Assembly: GCF_003121485.1 (NCBI RefSeq) | Contig: NZ_QAVX01000008.1 | Coordinates: forward strand, 62,001-126,000 | Direction: 5' to 3' | Source: Dyella sp. C11 | GTDB lineage: Bacteria > Pseudomonadota > Gammaproteobacteria > Xanthomonadales > Rhodanobacteraceae | DNA: 64,000 nucleotides | Part shown: piece after piece, positions 1 through 8,542 of the stretch | Layout: every line of letters begins with the position of its first letter | Position numbering within the stretch: the stretch's first letter is position 1 | Position numbers and translations under genes: made by a program | Notes under the pieces: model-generated | The model's database searches: none | What the model saw: the letters and a program-made list of their open reading frames with translations, nothing else | What the model was told of the DNA's origin: nothing

Positions 1-189
1 GCCGATCACCCCGACCTGAGCGGCTACGACGTCTACATGAGCGGTCCGCCGGCCATGATCGATGCCGGGCGCCAGTTGTTCCTTGGCGCGGGCCTGCCGG
101 AAGACCGGCTTTACTACGATTCGTTCGACTACGCGCCGGATGTGCTGGCGCAGATCCTGGGTAATCGCGCAGGGATCGTGGGGCTTTGA
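1..189 (+). CDS. C-terminal end of a ferredoxin/flavin reductase-like oxidoreductase (partial)
   Basis: Reading frame 1 is open from the left edge to a TGA at 187-189 and encodes the last 62 residues of a protein. It includes the segment YDVYMSGPPAMIDAGRQLF, which fits the end of the NAD-binding domain of ferredoxin-NADP reductase-like enzymes; the SGPP/CGPP-type motif near the C-terminus contacts the nicotinamide dinucleotide. Xanthomonad homologues are usually named CDP-6-deoxy-delta-3,4-glucoseen reductase and carry a 2Fe-2S plus FAD module, which would lie left of the window. The family call rests on this tail only; the substrate cannot be judged. Confidence 0.65.
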   Translation, partial: ADHPDLSGYDVYMSGPPAMIDAGRQLFLGAGLPEDRLYYDSFDYAPDVLAQILGNRAGIVGL

Positions 190-241
190 GCCTGCGTGGA
201 TGCAGGGCAGGCGAGGGCGTTGCGCCCTCGCCTTGAAACGA

Positions 242-694
242 TCAGCCCGGGTTCTTGCCCTTGGCCACCGGCAGCTGCGCACCCTGCCAGCCCAGTACGC
301 CGCCACCGAGGGTGTACACCTTGGCGAAGCCGGCCTTCACCAGACGCTGGGCAGCCTTTTCGCTGGCACCGCGGCCGTCCTTGTCGATCAGCACGACCGG
401 CACGTCCTTCGCCTTGGCGATGTCCTTGTGCTCGGGGTCGAACTGGCTCATGGCGACGTGGCGCGAGCCCGGCACGTGGGCCTTTTCGTAGTCCGCGTAC
501 GCGGAAAGGTCGATCAGCAGCGGACCTTCGCGGTTGATCAGCAAGGTGAGCCCGGCCGGCGTCAGTTCCTTGTACTTGCGCAGCAGCATCAGCAGCTGCG
601 TGCCGATCAGGCCCAGCAGCAGGACCAGGAACAGGGCGGCGAGCGCCAGGTGGTTGCCGAAGAATTCCGGCAGCTTGTGCAGTACATCGCTCAT
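242..694 (-). CDS. membrane-anchored rhodanese-like protein, YibN type, lacking the catalytic Cys
   Basis: 150 residues. One N-terminal membrane helix (about residues 15-38, rich in L/A) is followed by a single rhodanese domain with the CDC25-like LLIDLSAYADYEKAHVPGS entry and the closing GGVLGWQGAQLP. In active rhodaneses the loop after the central beta strand carries CxxGxR; here that loop reads VLIDKDGRGASE, so Asp replaces the sulfur-carrying Cys. Length and architecture match E. coli YibN, which also lacks a Cys there. It probably acts as a binding or scaffold domain at the inner membrane, not as a sulfurtransferase. It is convergent with the partial reductase gene at the left edge. Confidence 0.8.
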   Translation of the reverse strand: MSDVLHKLPEFFGNHLALAALFLVLLLGLIGTQLLMLLRKYKELTPAGLTLLINREGPLLIDLSAYADYEKAHVPGSRHVAMSQFDPEHKDIAKAKDVPVVLIDKDGRGASEKAAQRLVKAGFAKVYTLGGGVLGWQGAQLPVAKGKNPG

Positions 695-847
695 TCGTAG
701 GGCTTCCGCAGGCGCGGCGCAGGGGCCGCGCGGATTGAAGAGAACGGGCGATTATAGGGGATAGGGGTCAGGGGCGAGGGTTTACGGACAAGCGTGCCTG
801 CACAAGGCACCAGCTCGCCATTCATCCCTGGCCCCATGCCCCTCGAA

Positions 848-1261
848 TCACTGCTGGCTGATGTCCGGCAGGCCGCTTTCCAGGTACCAGTGCTTGGACT
901 GCTCGTCGTAGCGCCAAGTCTGGTGGTCCGTCACGGTACGCTCGGACTGCGTGTTCACGTTCACCATGTTGATCTTCACCGTCTGGTGCACTTCGAACTG
1001 GCCAGCCGGTACCGGGCCGTTACCCTCGTCATAGCCGCTGACCTTGTATTGCTGGTAGCGGGACATTTCCAGCGGGGCGATGGGGTGTTCCTCGCGCACT
1101 TTCGGGTCCACGAACTCCAGCGCCGACTTGAAATCGCCCCAGCGCACCGTGCTGGCGTAGGCATTCAACGTGGTGGTGAGCGAGTCGTCGCGCTGGCTGG
1201 TGGCACAACCACCGAGCGCGAGCACGGACACCGTGACGAGCGGGATCAGGATGCGGCGCAT
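848..1261 (-). CDS. small outer-membrane-type lipoprotein of unknown function
   Basis: 137 residues from ATG at 1261, chosen because AAGGGGAAAG lies just upstream and because the protein then begins with a clear lipoprotein signal: MRRILIPLV, a hydrophobic stretch, then the lipobox LALGGC with Cys19. The mature part is a small alpha/beta domain ending in the pattern TWRYDEQSKHWYLESGLP, reminiscent of NTF2-like/DUF4019-type folds, though I cannot assign a family. Asp follows the Cys only several residues later, so outer-membrane sorting is expected. It lies 52 bp downstream of the thioesterase gene on the same strand and may be cotranscribed with it. Confidence 0.7.
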   Translation of the reverse strand: MRRILIPLVTVSVLALGGCATSQRDDSLTTTLNAYASTVRWGDFKSALEFVDPKVREEHPIAPLEMSRYQQYKVSGYDEGNGPVPAGQFEVHQTVKINMVNVNTQSERTVTDHQTWRYDEQSKHWYLESGLPDISQQ

Positions 1262-1313
1262 GAAGCTTTCCCCTTGGGCAGTGCCGGCATTGTGCCCAAG
1301 GAACGCCGCGTTT

Positions 1314-1796
1314 TCATACGGCGTCGGGTGAGCGCTTCTTGGCCACGAAACGGGCTTCCAGCGTGGCGGCCGGCTTCTCGCCGGTACCCGGCACGCGGCA
1401 GGCCACCTCGACGCGGGCGCGGCCGCGCGCATCGAGCGTGTCGAAAAAGGTGACCCAGTCCGCACCTTCGGCCAGCTGGGCTTCGCTGAGGAAATCGCCC
1501 CACACCGGCTCCAGGTAGCGCACGGTGGATTCACCCACGAACACATCGCACTCGATGCCGCGCATGCGCAGTTCCAGTTCCACCAGTCCCCAGCCATTGA
1601 GTGTCATCACGCTCACCAGGCTGCCACCGAAGGCGCAGCCCTTGTCGTTGATGTTCGGTCCCAGCGGGGCGGCCAGGGACAGTCGTCCTTCATCGCAGTC
1701 GTGCAGGGCCAGGTCCATGGTCTGCGCCAGGGGGATTTCATCGCGCATGAAGGTGACCATCTTGCGCGCGAGGGTATGCCGTTCGGTGGTGCTCAT
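1314..1796 (-). CDS. YiiD C-terminal-type hot-dog thioesterase
   Basis: 160 residues from ATG at 1796 (MSTTERHTLARK); a GTG at 1850 would add 18 residues of low-complexity leader and is less likely. The body matches the putative thioesterase domain found at the C-terminus of E. coli YiiD: an N-terminal helix with IPLAQTMDL, the hot-dog helix NDKGCAFGGSLVSVMTLNGW and the strand TVRYLEPVWGDF. Such enzymes hydrolyse acyl-CoA or acyl-ACP thioesters; the substrate is unknown. The gene is divergent from hemD, with their starts about 117 bp apart. Confidence 0.75.
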   Translation of the reverse strand: MSTTERHTLARKMVTFMRDEIPLAQTMDLALHDCDEGRLSLAAPLGPNINDKGCAFGGSLVSVMTLNGWGLVELELRMRGIECDVFVGESTVRYLEPVWGDFLSEAQLAEGADWVTFFDTLDARGRARVEVACRVPGTGEKPAATLEARFVAKKRSPDAV

Positions 1797-1913
1797 CGTG
1801 GTGGGGTAGTCGAGGTGGGGTAAACGAGGGGGAAAGCGTAGTTTACGCACCCGGCGGGGACACGACCCGTTTTGTCCGGGCCGCTACACTCCTTGCGGTT
1901 CCCGGAGAGGCCC

Positions 1914-2681
1914 ATGACCACGCGATCCCCGACCCCTGACGAGCCAGCGCTGCACGGACGCGTGGTGGTCATCACGCGCCCGGCCGGCACCGGCTCGCCG
2001 CTGGCGCGGCAGGTGCGGCGCCGGGGTGGCGAGCCCCTGCTGTTGCCCGGGCTGGCGCTGCACGGCGTGGAAAGCGCGGACACCGTCGCATCGCTGCGGG
2101 CGGCGCTGGATGACGACCTGCTCATTTTCACCAGCCCCGCGGCCGTTCGTTTCGCCGCGCGACAGGTGCCGCTGCAAACCCGCGCCACCGTGCTCGGCGT
2201 GGGGCAGGGAACGGCGCGGTCGTTGAAGCGGCACGGTGTGTCGGCGCTGGCGCCAGTGCAACGGCAGGACAGCGAAGGGGTGCTTGAACACCCGGCGCTG
2301 GCGCCATTGCAGGGGCGTCGCGTCGCCCTCATCGGCGCACCTGGCGGCCGTGGCGTGCTTCGTGACGCATTGGCGGAGCGCGGCGCGGCGTTGCGCGAGG
2401 TCCATGTCTACCGGCGCGGCGAGCCACGCTGGCAGCGTCGCCAGATCGACGCTGTCATGCGGTTGTCTTCCGATGCACGTGTGCTGTTGTCCAGCGCCGA
2501 GGCTTTGGAAAACCTCCGGCTGCGCCTGCCGGTGGACGCCTTCGCGCGACTGCACCATGCCGTCGCCGTGGTCAGCAGCGAGCGCCTTGCCGCCGCCGCG
2601 CGTGACGCGGGCTTCGAGCGCATCGAGGTCGCATCGTCTGCGCTGTCTGCCCACTTGCTGTCCGCCGCCGAACGCCTGTAG
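1914..2681 (+). CDS. hemD: uroporphyrinogen-III synthase
   Basis: 255 residues from ATG at 1914, preceded by GGAGAGG at good spacing. The protein cyclises hydroxymethylbilane to uroporphyrinogen III in heme and siroheme synthesis. The fold is recognisable from the opening VVVITRPAGTGSPLARQVRRRGG, the segment LLIFTSPAAVRFAARQ, and LIGAPGGRGVLRDALAERGA with VYRR at the domain swap. HemD sequences diverge strongly, so position counts: it is followed directly by hemX and hemY, the standard gammaproteobacterial order. hemC is not adjacent on the left within this window. Confidence 0.9.
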   Translation: MTTRSPTPDEPALHGRVVVITRPAGTGSPLARQVRRRGGEPLLLPGLALHGVESADTVASLRAALDDDLLIFTSPAAVRFAARQVPLQTRATVLGVGQGTARSLKRHGVSALAPVQRQDSEGVLEHPALAPLQGRRVALIGAPGGRGVLRDALAERGAALREVHVYRRGEPRWQRRQIDAVMRLSSDARVLLSSAEALENLRLRLPVDAFARLHHAVAVVSSERLAAAARDAGFERIEVASSALSAHLLSAAERL

Positions 2682-2744
2682 CCACGGTCTCGAGGCGCTC
2701 CTTCACGCCTGTTTGATGCGAGCCCCCTGCCACGGGCTGCTAGC

Positions 2745-3854
2745 ATGTCGCGCATGAGCCAAGACGACTCCTTCCTTGATAGCGGCGCACCTGCGGGTGC
2801 GCGTCCCGAGACCTCTGCGCGCGCGCCGCGGAGCACGCCGCCGGCACGCCGTGGCAGTGGCACCCTGGGCGTGGCCCTGCTGCTGTCATTGGTCGCCATC
2901 GGTGGCGCCGGCTACGTGGGCTGGCAGCAGTGGCAACAGGAACAAGGCAATGCGGCAGGCAGCGCCGCACTGAACACCTTGCAGCAACGCGTGGACACGC
3001 TGGAAAGCGGCATCCGCGCCAGCGACAGCGAACGCAACCTGCTGCGTCAACGCCTGGGCGACGCCGACCAGGTCAACCGTTCCCTGCGCGAAGAAGTACT
3101 GAGCCAGGCCGAGCGCACGCGCAACCTCGAAGACGCGGTGGCCAAGCTGTCGGAGAAAACGCTTTCCGGCCACGACGCCATGCTGCTCGACGAAACCGAA
3201 TCGCTGCTGCGCATGGCCAAGGAACGCTACGACCTGTTCCACGATGCGCAAGGCGCCATGGCCGCCTATGGCCTGGCCGACCAGGCATTGGCTGCCGTGA
3301 ACGACGGCGCGTTTTCCGGCCTGCGCCAGAGCATTGGCGCGGAACGCGAAGCGCTGGGCAAGAGCCAGACGGTGAATCTGGATACCTCGCTGACCACGCT
3401 GAGCAACCTGCGTGCGTCGATGATGGAACTGCCGCTCAAGCCGCTGGACTCCGCAACCACCGGCGCCGTTTCCAGTGGCTGGTCGCGCATCACCAGCGCA
3501 CTCAACGACGTGGTGAAGGTGCAACGCACGAATGGCGCACCGCTGTCCGTGGCCGACGCGCGCTTTGCGCGTGAGCTGGCATCGATCGACCTTGCACAGG
3601 CACAGGCTGCCTTGCTTGCCTCGGATCGCGATGCCTACATCGCCGCGCTCAAGCGCGCCGATGCCGGTGTGGCTGCGCAGTTCGACACCAACGCTGCGCC
3701 CGTACAGCAGGTGCGCGCGCAGCTCGCCACGTTGATGACCCATTCGCCGGGTGAAGCCGTGCAGTTGGGTGCCGCGCTCAGCGAACTGCGCAACCTGCGC
3801 GCCGTGCATGCGCTCAAGCCCGCTTCCGCCAGCACGGCCGGAGCCAAGCCATGA
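2745..3854 (+). CDS. hemX: HemX, membrane protein of the heme locus
   Basis: 369 residues if started at ATG 2745; a second ATG at 2754 is an equally good start. A Pro/Arg-rich cytoplasmic leader of about 38 residues is followed by one membrane helix (about 40-61, VALLLSLVAIGGAGYVGW), a Gln-rich coiled coil (about 62-145) and a periplasmic helical domain with the family signature ESLLRMAKERYDLFHDAQGA. This is the HemX family, often misnamed uroporphyrin-III C-methyltransferase; no SAM-binding methylase motifs are present. Its stop overlaps the hemY start by 4 bp (ATGA), indicating translational coupling. Confidence 0.9.
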   Translation: MSRMSQDDSFLDSGAPAGARPETSARAPRSTPPARRGSGTLGVALLLSLVAIGGAGYVGWQQWQQEQGNAAGSAALNTLQQRVDTLESGIRASDSERNLLRQRLGDADQVNRSLREEVLSQAERTRNLEDAVAKLSEKTLSGHDAMLLDETESLLRMAKERYDLFHDAQGAMAAYGLADQALAAVNDGAFSGLRQSIGAEREALGKSQTVNLDTSLTTLSNLRASMMELPLKPLDSATTGAVSSGWSRITSALNDVVKVQRTNGAPLSVADARFARELASIDLAQAQAALLASDRDAYIAALKRADAGVAAQFDTNAAPVQQVRAQLATLMTHSPGEAVQLGAALSELRNLRAVHALKPASASTAGAKP

Positions 3855-5107
3855 AGTTGTGGCGCTGGATTCTGTTGCTGGTGATCGTCGCGGCACTGGC
3901 CGCGTTCGGCTGGCACTGGGTTGCTGAAGACCCGGGCTACGTGATGGTGCAACTGCGTGGCTGGCAGGCCGAGACCACGGTGGTTGCCGCACTCGTCATC
4001 CTGTTGCTGGCCTGGGCGGTGCTCAGTGCCGTGTGGTTCGCGGTGCGCTGGCCGTTTGGTGCGCTCACGCGCCGTCACCGTCGGCTGAGCCGCAAGAAGA
4101 TGGGCGAAGGTCTGCTGGCGCTGATGGAAGGTCGGCACGGCGACGCCGAGCGCGATCTGCATCGCGCATCGCGCCTTGATGCCCTGCGCGGTCCGGCATT
4201 ACTGGCCGCGGCGGAGGCCGCGTCCCGTCGCGGTGAAAACAGCCGGGCGCTTACCACGCTCGACGAAGCCGCCCAGGTGGCACCGCGTCCCGCGCGTGTC
4301 TTGCGCGCACGCGTGCTGCGCCGCGAAGGTCGTCCGTCCGAAGCGGTCAACCTGCTCGCCGCCGATGCCGATGCCGGCAACCTCACGCCCGGTGGCTGGC
4401 GCGAACTGGCGCTTGCAGGGCTCGCCAGCGGCGACACGCGCCGTGCGCGGCAGTCGCTGGAACCCCTTCAGAAAAGCGGTGCGCTGGGCTCGAAAAGTTT
4501 CGCTGCCCTGGAAGCACAGGTGCTCGCCGCGTCGCTGCGCAGCGCACCGGATGCCGCCGCGCTCAACACGCTGTGGTCGCAATTGCCCAAGACCCAACGC
4601 CGGGTTCCGGCGGCCATCGACGCGTACGCACGACAGGCCGCCGCCTTCGGCATGGTGTTGCCGGCCATGGACGAAGTGGAATCGGCGGTACGCCGCGAAT
4701 GGTCGCCACTGCTGGTCGAAACCTACGGCGCGCTCGGCGGCGAAGACATCGAAGCGCGGCTGCGTCGTGCCGAGTCGTGGCTGGACGCGCATCCCAACGA
4801 TGCCGCGCTGCTGTTGACGCTCGGTCGCATGTGCGTGCGGCAGGGCTTGTGGGGCAAGGCCGCGCAATACCTGGAACGTTCGCTGGCGCTCGTGCCCAGC
4901 AGCGGCGCGTGGGAAGCGTTGGGCGATGTGCATGCCGGTCAGGGCGACGCCGCGCTGGCCCAGCGTTGCTATCGCAATGCGCTGGCGCTTGCACGCGGCG
5001 AGGCCGTCGAACCGCTGCCGCAGAACGCGCGTTCCACGCGCCTGGATACGCGTCCCATCGCCGTGGAAGAGCGCAGCGAGCACGGCGTGCCGCGCCTGCC
5101 GGAATAA
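3851..5107 (+). CDS. hemY: HemY, TPR membrane protein of the heme locus
   Basis: 418 residues. Two N-terminal membrane helices (about 5-20 and 40-65) precede the HemY_N signature RRHRRLSRKKMGEGLLALMEG and then tetratricopeptide-like helical pairs (for example ALLAAAEAASRRGENSRALTTLDEA and YLERSLALVPSSGAWEALGDVHAGQGD). This is the enterobacterial/xanthomonad HemY of the hemCDXY locus, not the Bacillus protoporphyrinogen oxidase of the same name. It is thought to organise late heme steps at the inner membrane. It is last in the hemDXY operon and convergent with the next gene. Confidence 0.9.
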   Translation: MKLWRWILLLVIVAALAAFGWHWVAEDPGYVMVQLRGWQAETTVVAALVILLLAWAVLSAVWFAVRWPFGALTRRHRRLSRKKMGEGLLALMEGRHGDAERDLHRASRLDALRGPALLAAAEAASRRGENSRALTTLDEAAQVAPRPARVLRARVLRREGRPSEAVNLLAADADAGNLTPGGWRELALAGLASGDTRRARQSLEPLQKSGALGSKSFAALEAQVLAASLRSAPDAAALNTLWSQLPKTQRRVPAAIDAYARQAAAFGMVLPAMDEVESAVRREWSPLLVETYGALGGEDIEARLRRAESWLDAHPNDAALLLTLGRMCVRQGLWGKAAQYLERSLALVPSSGAWEALGDVHAGQGDAALAQRCYRNALALARGEAVEPLPQNARSTRLDTRPIAVEERSEHGVPRLPE

Positions 5108-5118
5108 AGCCGCGCTCC

Positions 5119-5147
5119 CGCCATCCCCGGCGCCTTGGCCGGGGTGG
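5119..5147. terminator. GC-rich hairpin between convergent genes
   Basis: CCATCCCCGGC (5121-5131) pairs with GCCGGGGTGG (5138-5147) with one bulged T. It lies 12 bp after the hemY stop and just before the end of the convergent gene at 5151. There is no clear U-run on either side, so it may only stabilise 3' ends. Confidence 0.4.
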
Positions 5148-5150
5148 CGA

Positions 5151-5501
5151 TCAGCTGGCCGATATCGCCCAGGTGATGAATCCGGCATTGACCGCCGTGA
5201 ACACCAGCGACACCAGGAAGATGGCGTCGGCGGTTCGTTCCAGCCGGTGATTGCGCTTCTGGTTGCGTGTGCGCAAGGCCCAGTAGGAAAGCAGGCAGGA
5301 AGCCAGATACAGCATGGAGTTGACGGCCAGCAGGTCGTCGCCCAGCAAATCCTCCTTGCGCAGCGAGATCACCACGCGAAGGATGCCGATGACGGTGAGG
5401 CATACGCCCACCATCGCGGCCGACGCGGTGAAGATGTGCACGCAGATGTCGTGGTCCAGGCGCGCGCGGCTGTTGGTTTCGGTGGTGGTGTCGGTCGTCA
5501 T
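5151..5501 (-). CDS. small membrane protein of unknown function
   Basis: 116 residues with three predicted membrane helices: about 22-45 (HIFTASAAMVGVCLTVIGILRVV), 58-78 (AVNSMLYLASCLLSYWALR) and 92-114 (AIFLVSLVFTAVNAGFITWAI). A charged loop RNQKRNHRLER sits between helices 2 and 3, on the cytoplasmic side by the positive-inside rule. I do not recognise a named family. It is convergent with hemY and lies about 110 bp from the FUSC-like gene upstream on the same strand. Confidence 0.7.
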   Translation of the reverse strand: MTTDTTTETNSRARLDHDICVHIFTASAAMVGVCLTVIGILRVVISLRKEDLLGDDLLAVNSMLYLASCLLSYWALRTRNQKRNHRLERTADAIFLVSLVFTAVNAGFITWAISAS

Positions 5502-5612
5502 GACTGAAGGCCTGCATCGAAAGCCGTTGGATGGCTGAAGATTGGGAGAACCCTGCGAAGCCGCTGGTTCCCGTCGAACCTTCCTGCGTTTAGCGGCCAG
5601 ATGATAAGCGGC

Positions 5613-6182
5613 TCAGTCCGTCGGCCGCACCCACCAGCGCTGCACGCGCTCGGCGGCGACGACCACCACCAGTGCGCAAGCGATGCCCAGCGCCACCTGG
5701 CCCACGCGTTCCAGCGCAATCAGCCAGAACGAGCCCGCGTGCGGAACCAGCATGATGATGGTGGTGGTGACGCCGCTCAGTCGCGCAGCCACGCCCAGCC
5801 CAACGGCCCAGCAGACCGTGACGGCCACGACGATGGCGATTGCATACGAACCGTATTGTTCGCCCAGTGCCAGGGTGGCGCTGAAGCCGGCGACGCTGCC
5901 GACGAACGCGCCGATGATCTGGTCGCGTGATGAAGTGCGTGTATCCAGATAGCTCTGTTGCGTCACCGCGATGGCGGTAAGCGCGGCCCAGAAGGCTTGC
6001 TGCGCGTGCAGCAGCAGCCCCAGGCCGTAAGCGGCGCTGGCGGCGATGAGCGCCAACGACGCCAGCCACAACCCCTGCATCAATCGATGCGTCAAGGGCA
6101 GCTGGCGATACATCGTGGCCAGCCCCTGCTGCACGTCGAGCAATCGACGCAGATTTTCGCGCAGGGACGGCCGTTCGCTCAT
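5613..6182 (-). CDS. FUSC-like small inner-membrane protein
   Basis: 189 residues. A cytoplasmic N-terminus with LRENLRRLLDVQQGLATMYRQLP is followed by about five or six membrane helices: LASLALIAASAAYGLGLLL, FWAALTAIAV, IIGAFVGSVAGFSATLAL, IAIVVAVTVCWAVGLGVAA and QVALGIACALVVVVAAERV. The WAALTAIAVTQQSYLDTRTSSRDQIIGAFVG pattern matches the core of the FUSC (fusaric-acid/aromatic-acid exporter) family. The protein is much shorter than full FUSC exporters (over 600 residues) and lacks a soluble domain, so it resembles the short single-module members. It starts 8 bp from the end of uvrD on the same strand, so the two may form an operon. Confidence 0.7.
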   Translation of the reverse strand: MSERPSLRENLRRLLDVQQGLATMYRQLPLTHRLMQGLWLASLALIAASAAYGLGLLLHAQQAFWAALTAIAVTQQSYLDTRTSSRDQIIGAFVGSVAGFSATLALGEQYGSYAIAIVVAVTVCWAVGLGVAARLSGVTTTIIMLVPHAGSFWLIALERVGQVALGIACALVVVVAAERVQRWWVRPTD

Positions 6183-6189
6183 GGTCGGC

Positions 6190-8385
6190 TCACAACGGTG
6201 TCAGGTTGGCATACGCGTAAACCAGCCACTTGCTGCCGCTGCTGGAGAAGTTCACCTGGATGCGCATGTGCGCACCGCTGCCTTCCGCACTCACCACCGT
6301 GCCTTCGCCGAAACTCGGGTGGCTTACGCGCTGGCCAAGCTTCAACGGCATGCTTTCTTCCAGCGAGATCGAGCCGCTGTTCGGGCGTGCGCCGTACAGC
6401 GGTCGGCTCACCTGCACGCGCGGGCGGACTTCGTCGATGAGTTCCGGGGGAATTTCCGCCAGGAATCGCGACGGCCGCGCCAGCATTTCCACGCCGTGCA
6501 TGCGGCGCGATTCGGCGTGGGTAATGAACAGGCGTTCGCGCGCACGCGTGATGCCCACATAGGCAAGGCGACGCTCTTCTTCCAGGCGGCCTTCGTCTTC
6601 CACGGAGCGCTGGCTCGGGAACAGGCCTTCTTCCATGCCCACCAGGAACACCACCGGGAATTCCAGGCCCTTGGCCGAGTGCAGCGTCATCAACTGCACG
6701 CAGTCGTCCCAGGCTTCGCCCTGGCCTTCGCCGGCTTCCAGCGCGGCGTGCGAAAGGAACGCCGCCAGTTCGCTCAAGCCCGCTTCTTCGTCATCGGGCG
6801 TCAGCTCGAAACGGCTGGCCACGTTGACCAGTTCGTCCAGGTTTTCCACGCGCGATTCGGCGTTGCCGCGGCTGTCCTTCTCGTAGAAGTCGCGCAGGCC
6901 CGTGTGGCTGATGGCGTGGTCGATCTGTTCGGCCAGGGCCAGTGCATCGCCCACGCCCGTGCCGGCAAAGGCGCGCGCCATGTCCTCGATCATGGTGAGG
7001 AAGGCCTTTACCGCGTTCTTTGCGCGGCCGGCCAGTTCACTGCCACCGCTAAGTTCGCTCAGCGCCGCTTCCCACATCGAGCTGCTTTCGGCGCGCGCGC
7101 GACGACGCAGCACGTCGAGCGTGCGGTCGCCGATGCCGCGCGGTGGCGTGTTCACGGCGCGCTCGAACGCGGCATCGTCCTGGCGGTTGGACGAGAGGCG
7201 CAGATACGCCAGCGCATCCTTGATTTCCGCGCGATCGAAGAAGCGCTGTCCGCCGTACACGCGAAAGCGGATGTCCCGCTGCATCAGCTGTTCTTCGAAG
7301 TTGCGCGACTGCGCGTTGGAGCGATAGAGAATGGCGATGTCGCGCGCTTCGCCATGTTCGGCGACGTACTCGCGGATGCGTTCCACCACGAAACGCGCTT
7401 CGTCCTGCTCGTTGTACGCGGCGTACAGCGCGATGCGCTCGCCTTCGCCGCCATCGGTCCACAACTGTTTGCCCAGGCGTCCGCCGTTGCGCGCGATCAC
7501 GCTGTTGGCGGCCTTGAGGATGGTCGAAGTGGAGCGGTAGTTCTGTTCCAGCTTGATGGTCTTGGCGCCCGGGAAATCGCGCAGGAACTGCTGCACGTTT
7601 TCCACTTTTGCGCCGCGCCAGCCGTAGATGGCCTGGTCGTCGTCGCCCACCACGAACACCTGGCCGGTCTGGCCGGCGAGCACGCGAATCCACGCGTACT
7701 GCAACGTGTTGGTGTCCTGGAACTCGTCGATCAGCAGGTAGCGCCAGCGGTCGCGGTAGTGCTCGAGAATCGCCGGGTTGTGCAGCCACAGTTCGTGCGC
7801 GCGCAGCAGCAGTTCGGCGAAGTCGACCAGGCCCGCGCGGCGGCAGGCTTCTTCATACGCCTGGTAGATCTGCACCATGGTGCGCGTCATCGGATGATCG
7901 CGATGCTCGATGCTGTCCGCGCGCTTGCCTTCATCCTTCCACTGGTTGATCTGCCAGGTGGCCTGGCGCGGCGGAAAGCGCGCTTCGTCCAGGCCGAGGC
8001 CGGCGATTACGCGCTTGATGATGCGCTGCTGGTCGTCGGCATCGAGAATCTGGAACGCTTCCGGCAGGCCGGCTTCACGCCAGTGACGACGCAGCAGGCG
8101 ATGCGCGATGCCGTGGAACGTGCCCACGGTCAGGCCTTGCGTGCCGCCGGGAATCAGCTGGTCCAGTCGCGCGCGCATTTCGCCCGCGGCCTTGTTGGTG
8201 AAGGTGACGGCGAGAATCGACCATGGCGACAGGCCCATGACCTGCGTGAGCCAGCCGATGCGGTGGGTGAGGACGCGCGTCTTGCCGGAGCCGGCGCCTG
8301 CGAGCACGAGGTAGTTGCCGGGCGGGGCGCAGACGGCTTCGCGCTGCGCGTCGTTGAGCTTGTCGATCAGGTGGGAGACATCCAT
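6190..8385 (-). CDS. uvrD: DNA helicase II, UvrD
   Basis: 731 residues from ATG at 8385 (MDVSHLIDKLNDAQREAV). A longer open frame upstream runs through a palindromic repeat and is not coding. This is a superfamily 1A 3'-5' helicase: Q motif LNDAQREAV, Walker A GAGSGKT (residues 30-36), motif II LIDEFQDTN, motif III FVVGDDDQAIYGWRGA, motif IV LEQNYRS, and motifs V/VI TLHSAKGLEF and VGITRARERL. Length and the C-terminal KLGQRVSHPSFGEGTV tail fit UvrD. It unwinds nicked DNA in nucleotide-excision and mismatch repair in the cytoplasm. A REPIN lies just upstream of its start. Confidence 0.95.
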   Translation of the reverse strand: MDVSHLIDKLNDAQREAVCAPPGNYLVLAGAGSGKTRVLTHRIGWLTQVMGLSPWSILAVTFTNKAAGEMRARLDQLIPGGTQGLTVGTFHGIAHRLLRRHWREAGLPEAFQILDADDQQRIIKRVIAGLGLDEARFPPRQATWQINQWKDEGKRADSIEHRDHPMTRTMVQIYQAYEEACRRAGLVDFAELLLRAHELWLHNPAILEHYRDRWRYLLIDEFQDTNTLQYAWIRVLAGQTGQVFVVGDDDQAIYGWRGAKVENVQQFLRDFPGAKTIKLEQNYRSTSTILKAANSVIARNGGRLGKQLWTDGGEGERIALYAAYNEQDEARFVVERIREYVAEHGEARDIAILYRSNAQSRNFEEQLMQRDIRFRVYGGQRFFDRAEIKDALAYLRLSSNRQDDAAFERAVNTPPRGIGDRTLDVLRRRARAESSSMWEAALSELSGGSELAGRAKNAVKAFLTMIEDMARAFAGTGVGDALALAEQIDHAISHTGLRDFYEKDSRGNAESRVENLDELVNVASRFELTPDDEEAGLSELAAFLSHAALEAGEGQGEAWDDCVQLMTLHSAKGLEFPVVFLVGMEEGLFPSQRSVEDEGRLEEERRLAYVGITRARERLFITHAESRRMHGVEMLARPSRFLAEIPPELIDEVRPRVQVSRPLYGARPNSGSISLEESMPLKLGQRVSHPSFGEGTVVSAEGSGAHMRIQVNFSSSGSKWLVYAYANLTPL

Positions 8386-8436
8386 CCTGCCTATTGTAGC
8401 GGGCAGGGCTGTGCAGGTCCTGAGACCCGCCGCATC

Positions 8437-8530
8437 CCCTGTAGGAGCGCACTTGTGCGCGACCACTGCGCCACGGTGGTGCCAAGGCCCGCTCGCCTTG
8501 CCGGTCGCGCACAAGTGCGCTCCTACAGGG
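8437..8530. repeat. REPIN: two inverted REP arms
   Basis: Left arm 8437-8464 and right arm 8503-8530 are perfect reverse complements. Each contains the inner mini-palindrome GCGCACTTGTGCGC flanked by TGTAGGA/TCCTACA. It is the variant with TTG in the loop; other copies in this window carry CCT and TGTGGGA. It sits between uvrD and the serine hydrolase gene. Confidence 0.85.
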
Positions 8531-8542
8531 TCCTGGTGGTGG

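Noticed and set aside
8386..8514. N-terminal extension of UvrD by 43 residues
   Set aside because: The extension is translation of the REPIN upstream; MDVSHLIDKLNDAQREAV at 8385 is the standard UvrD start.
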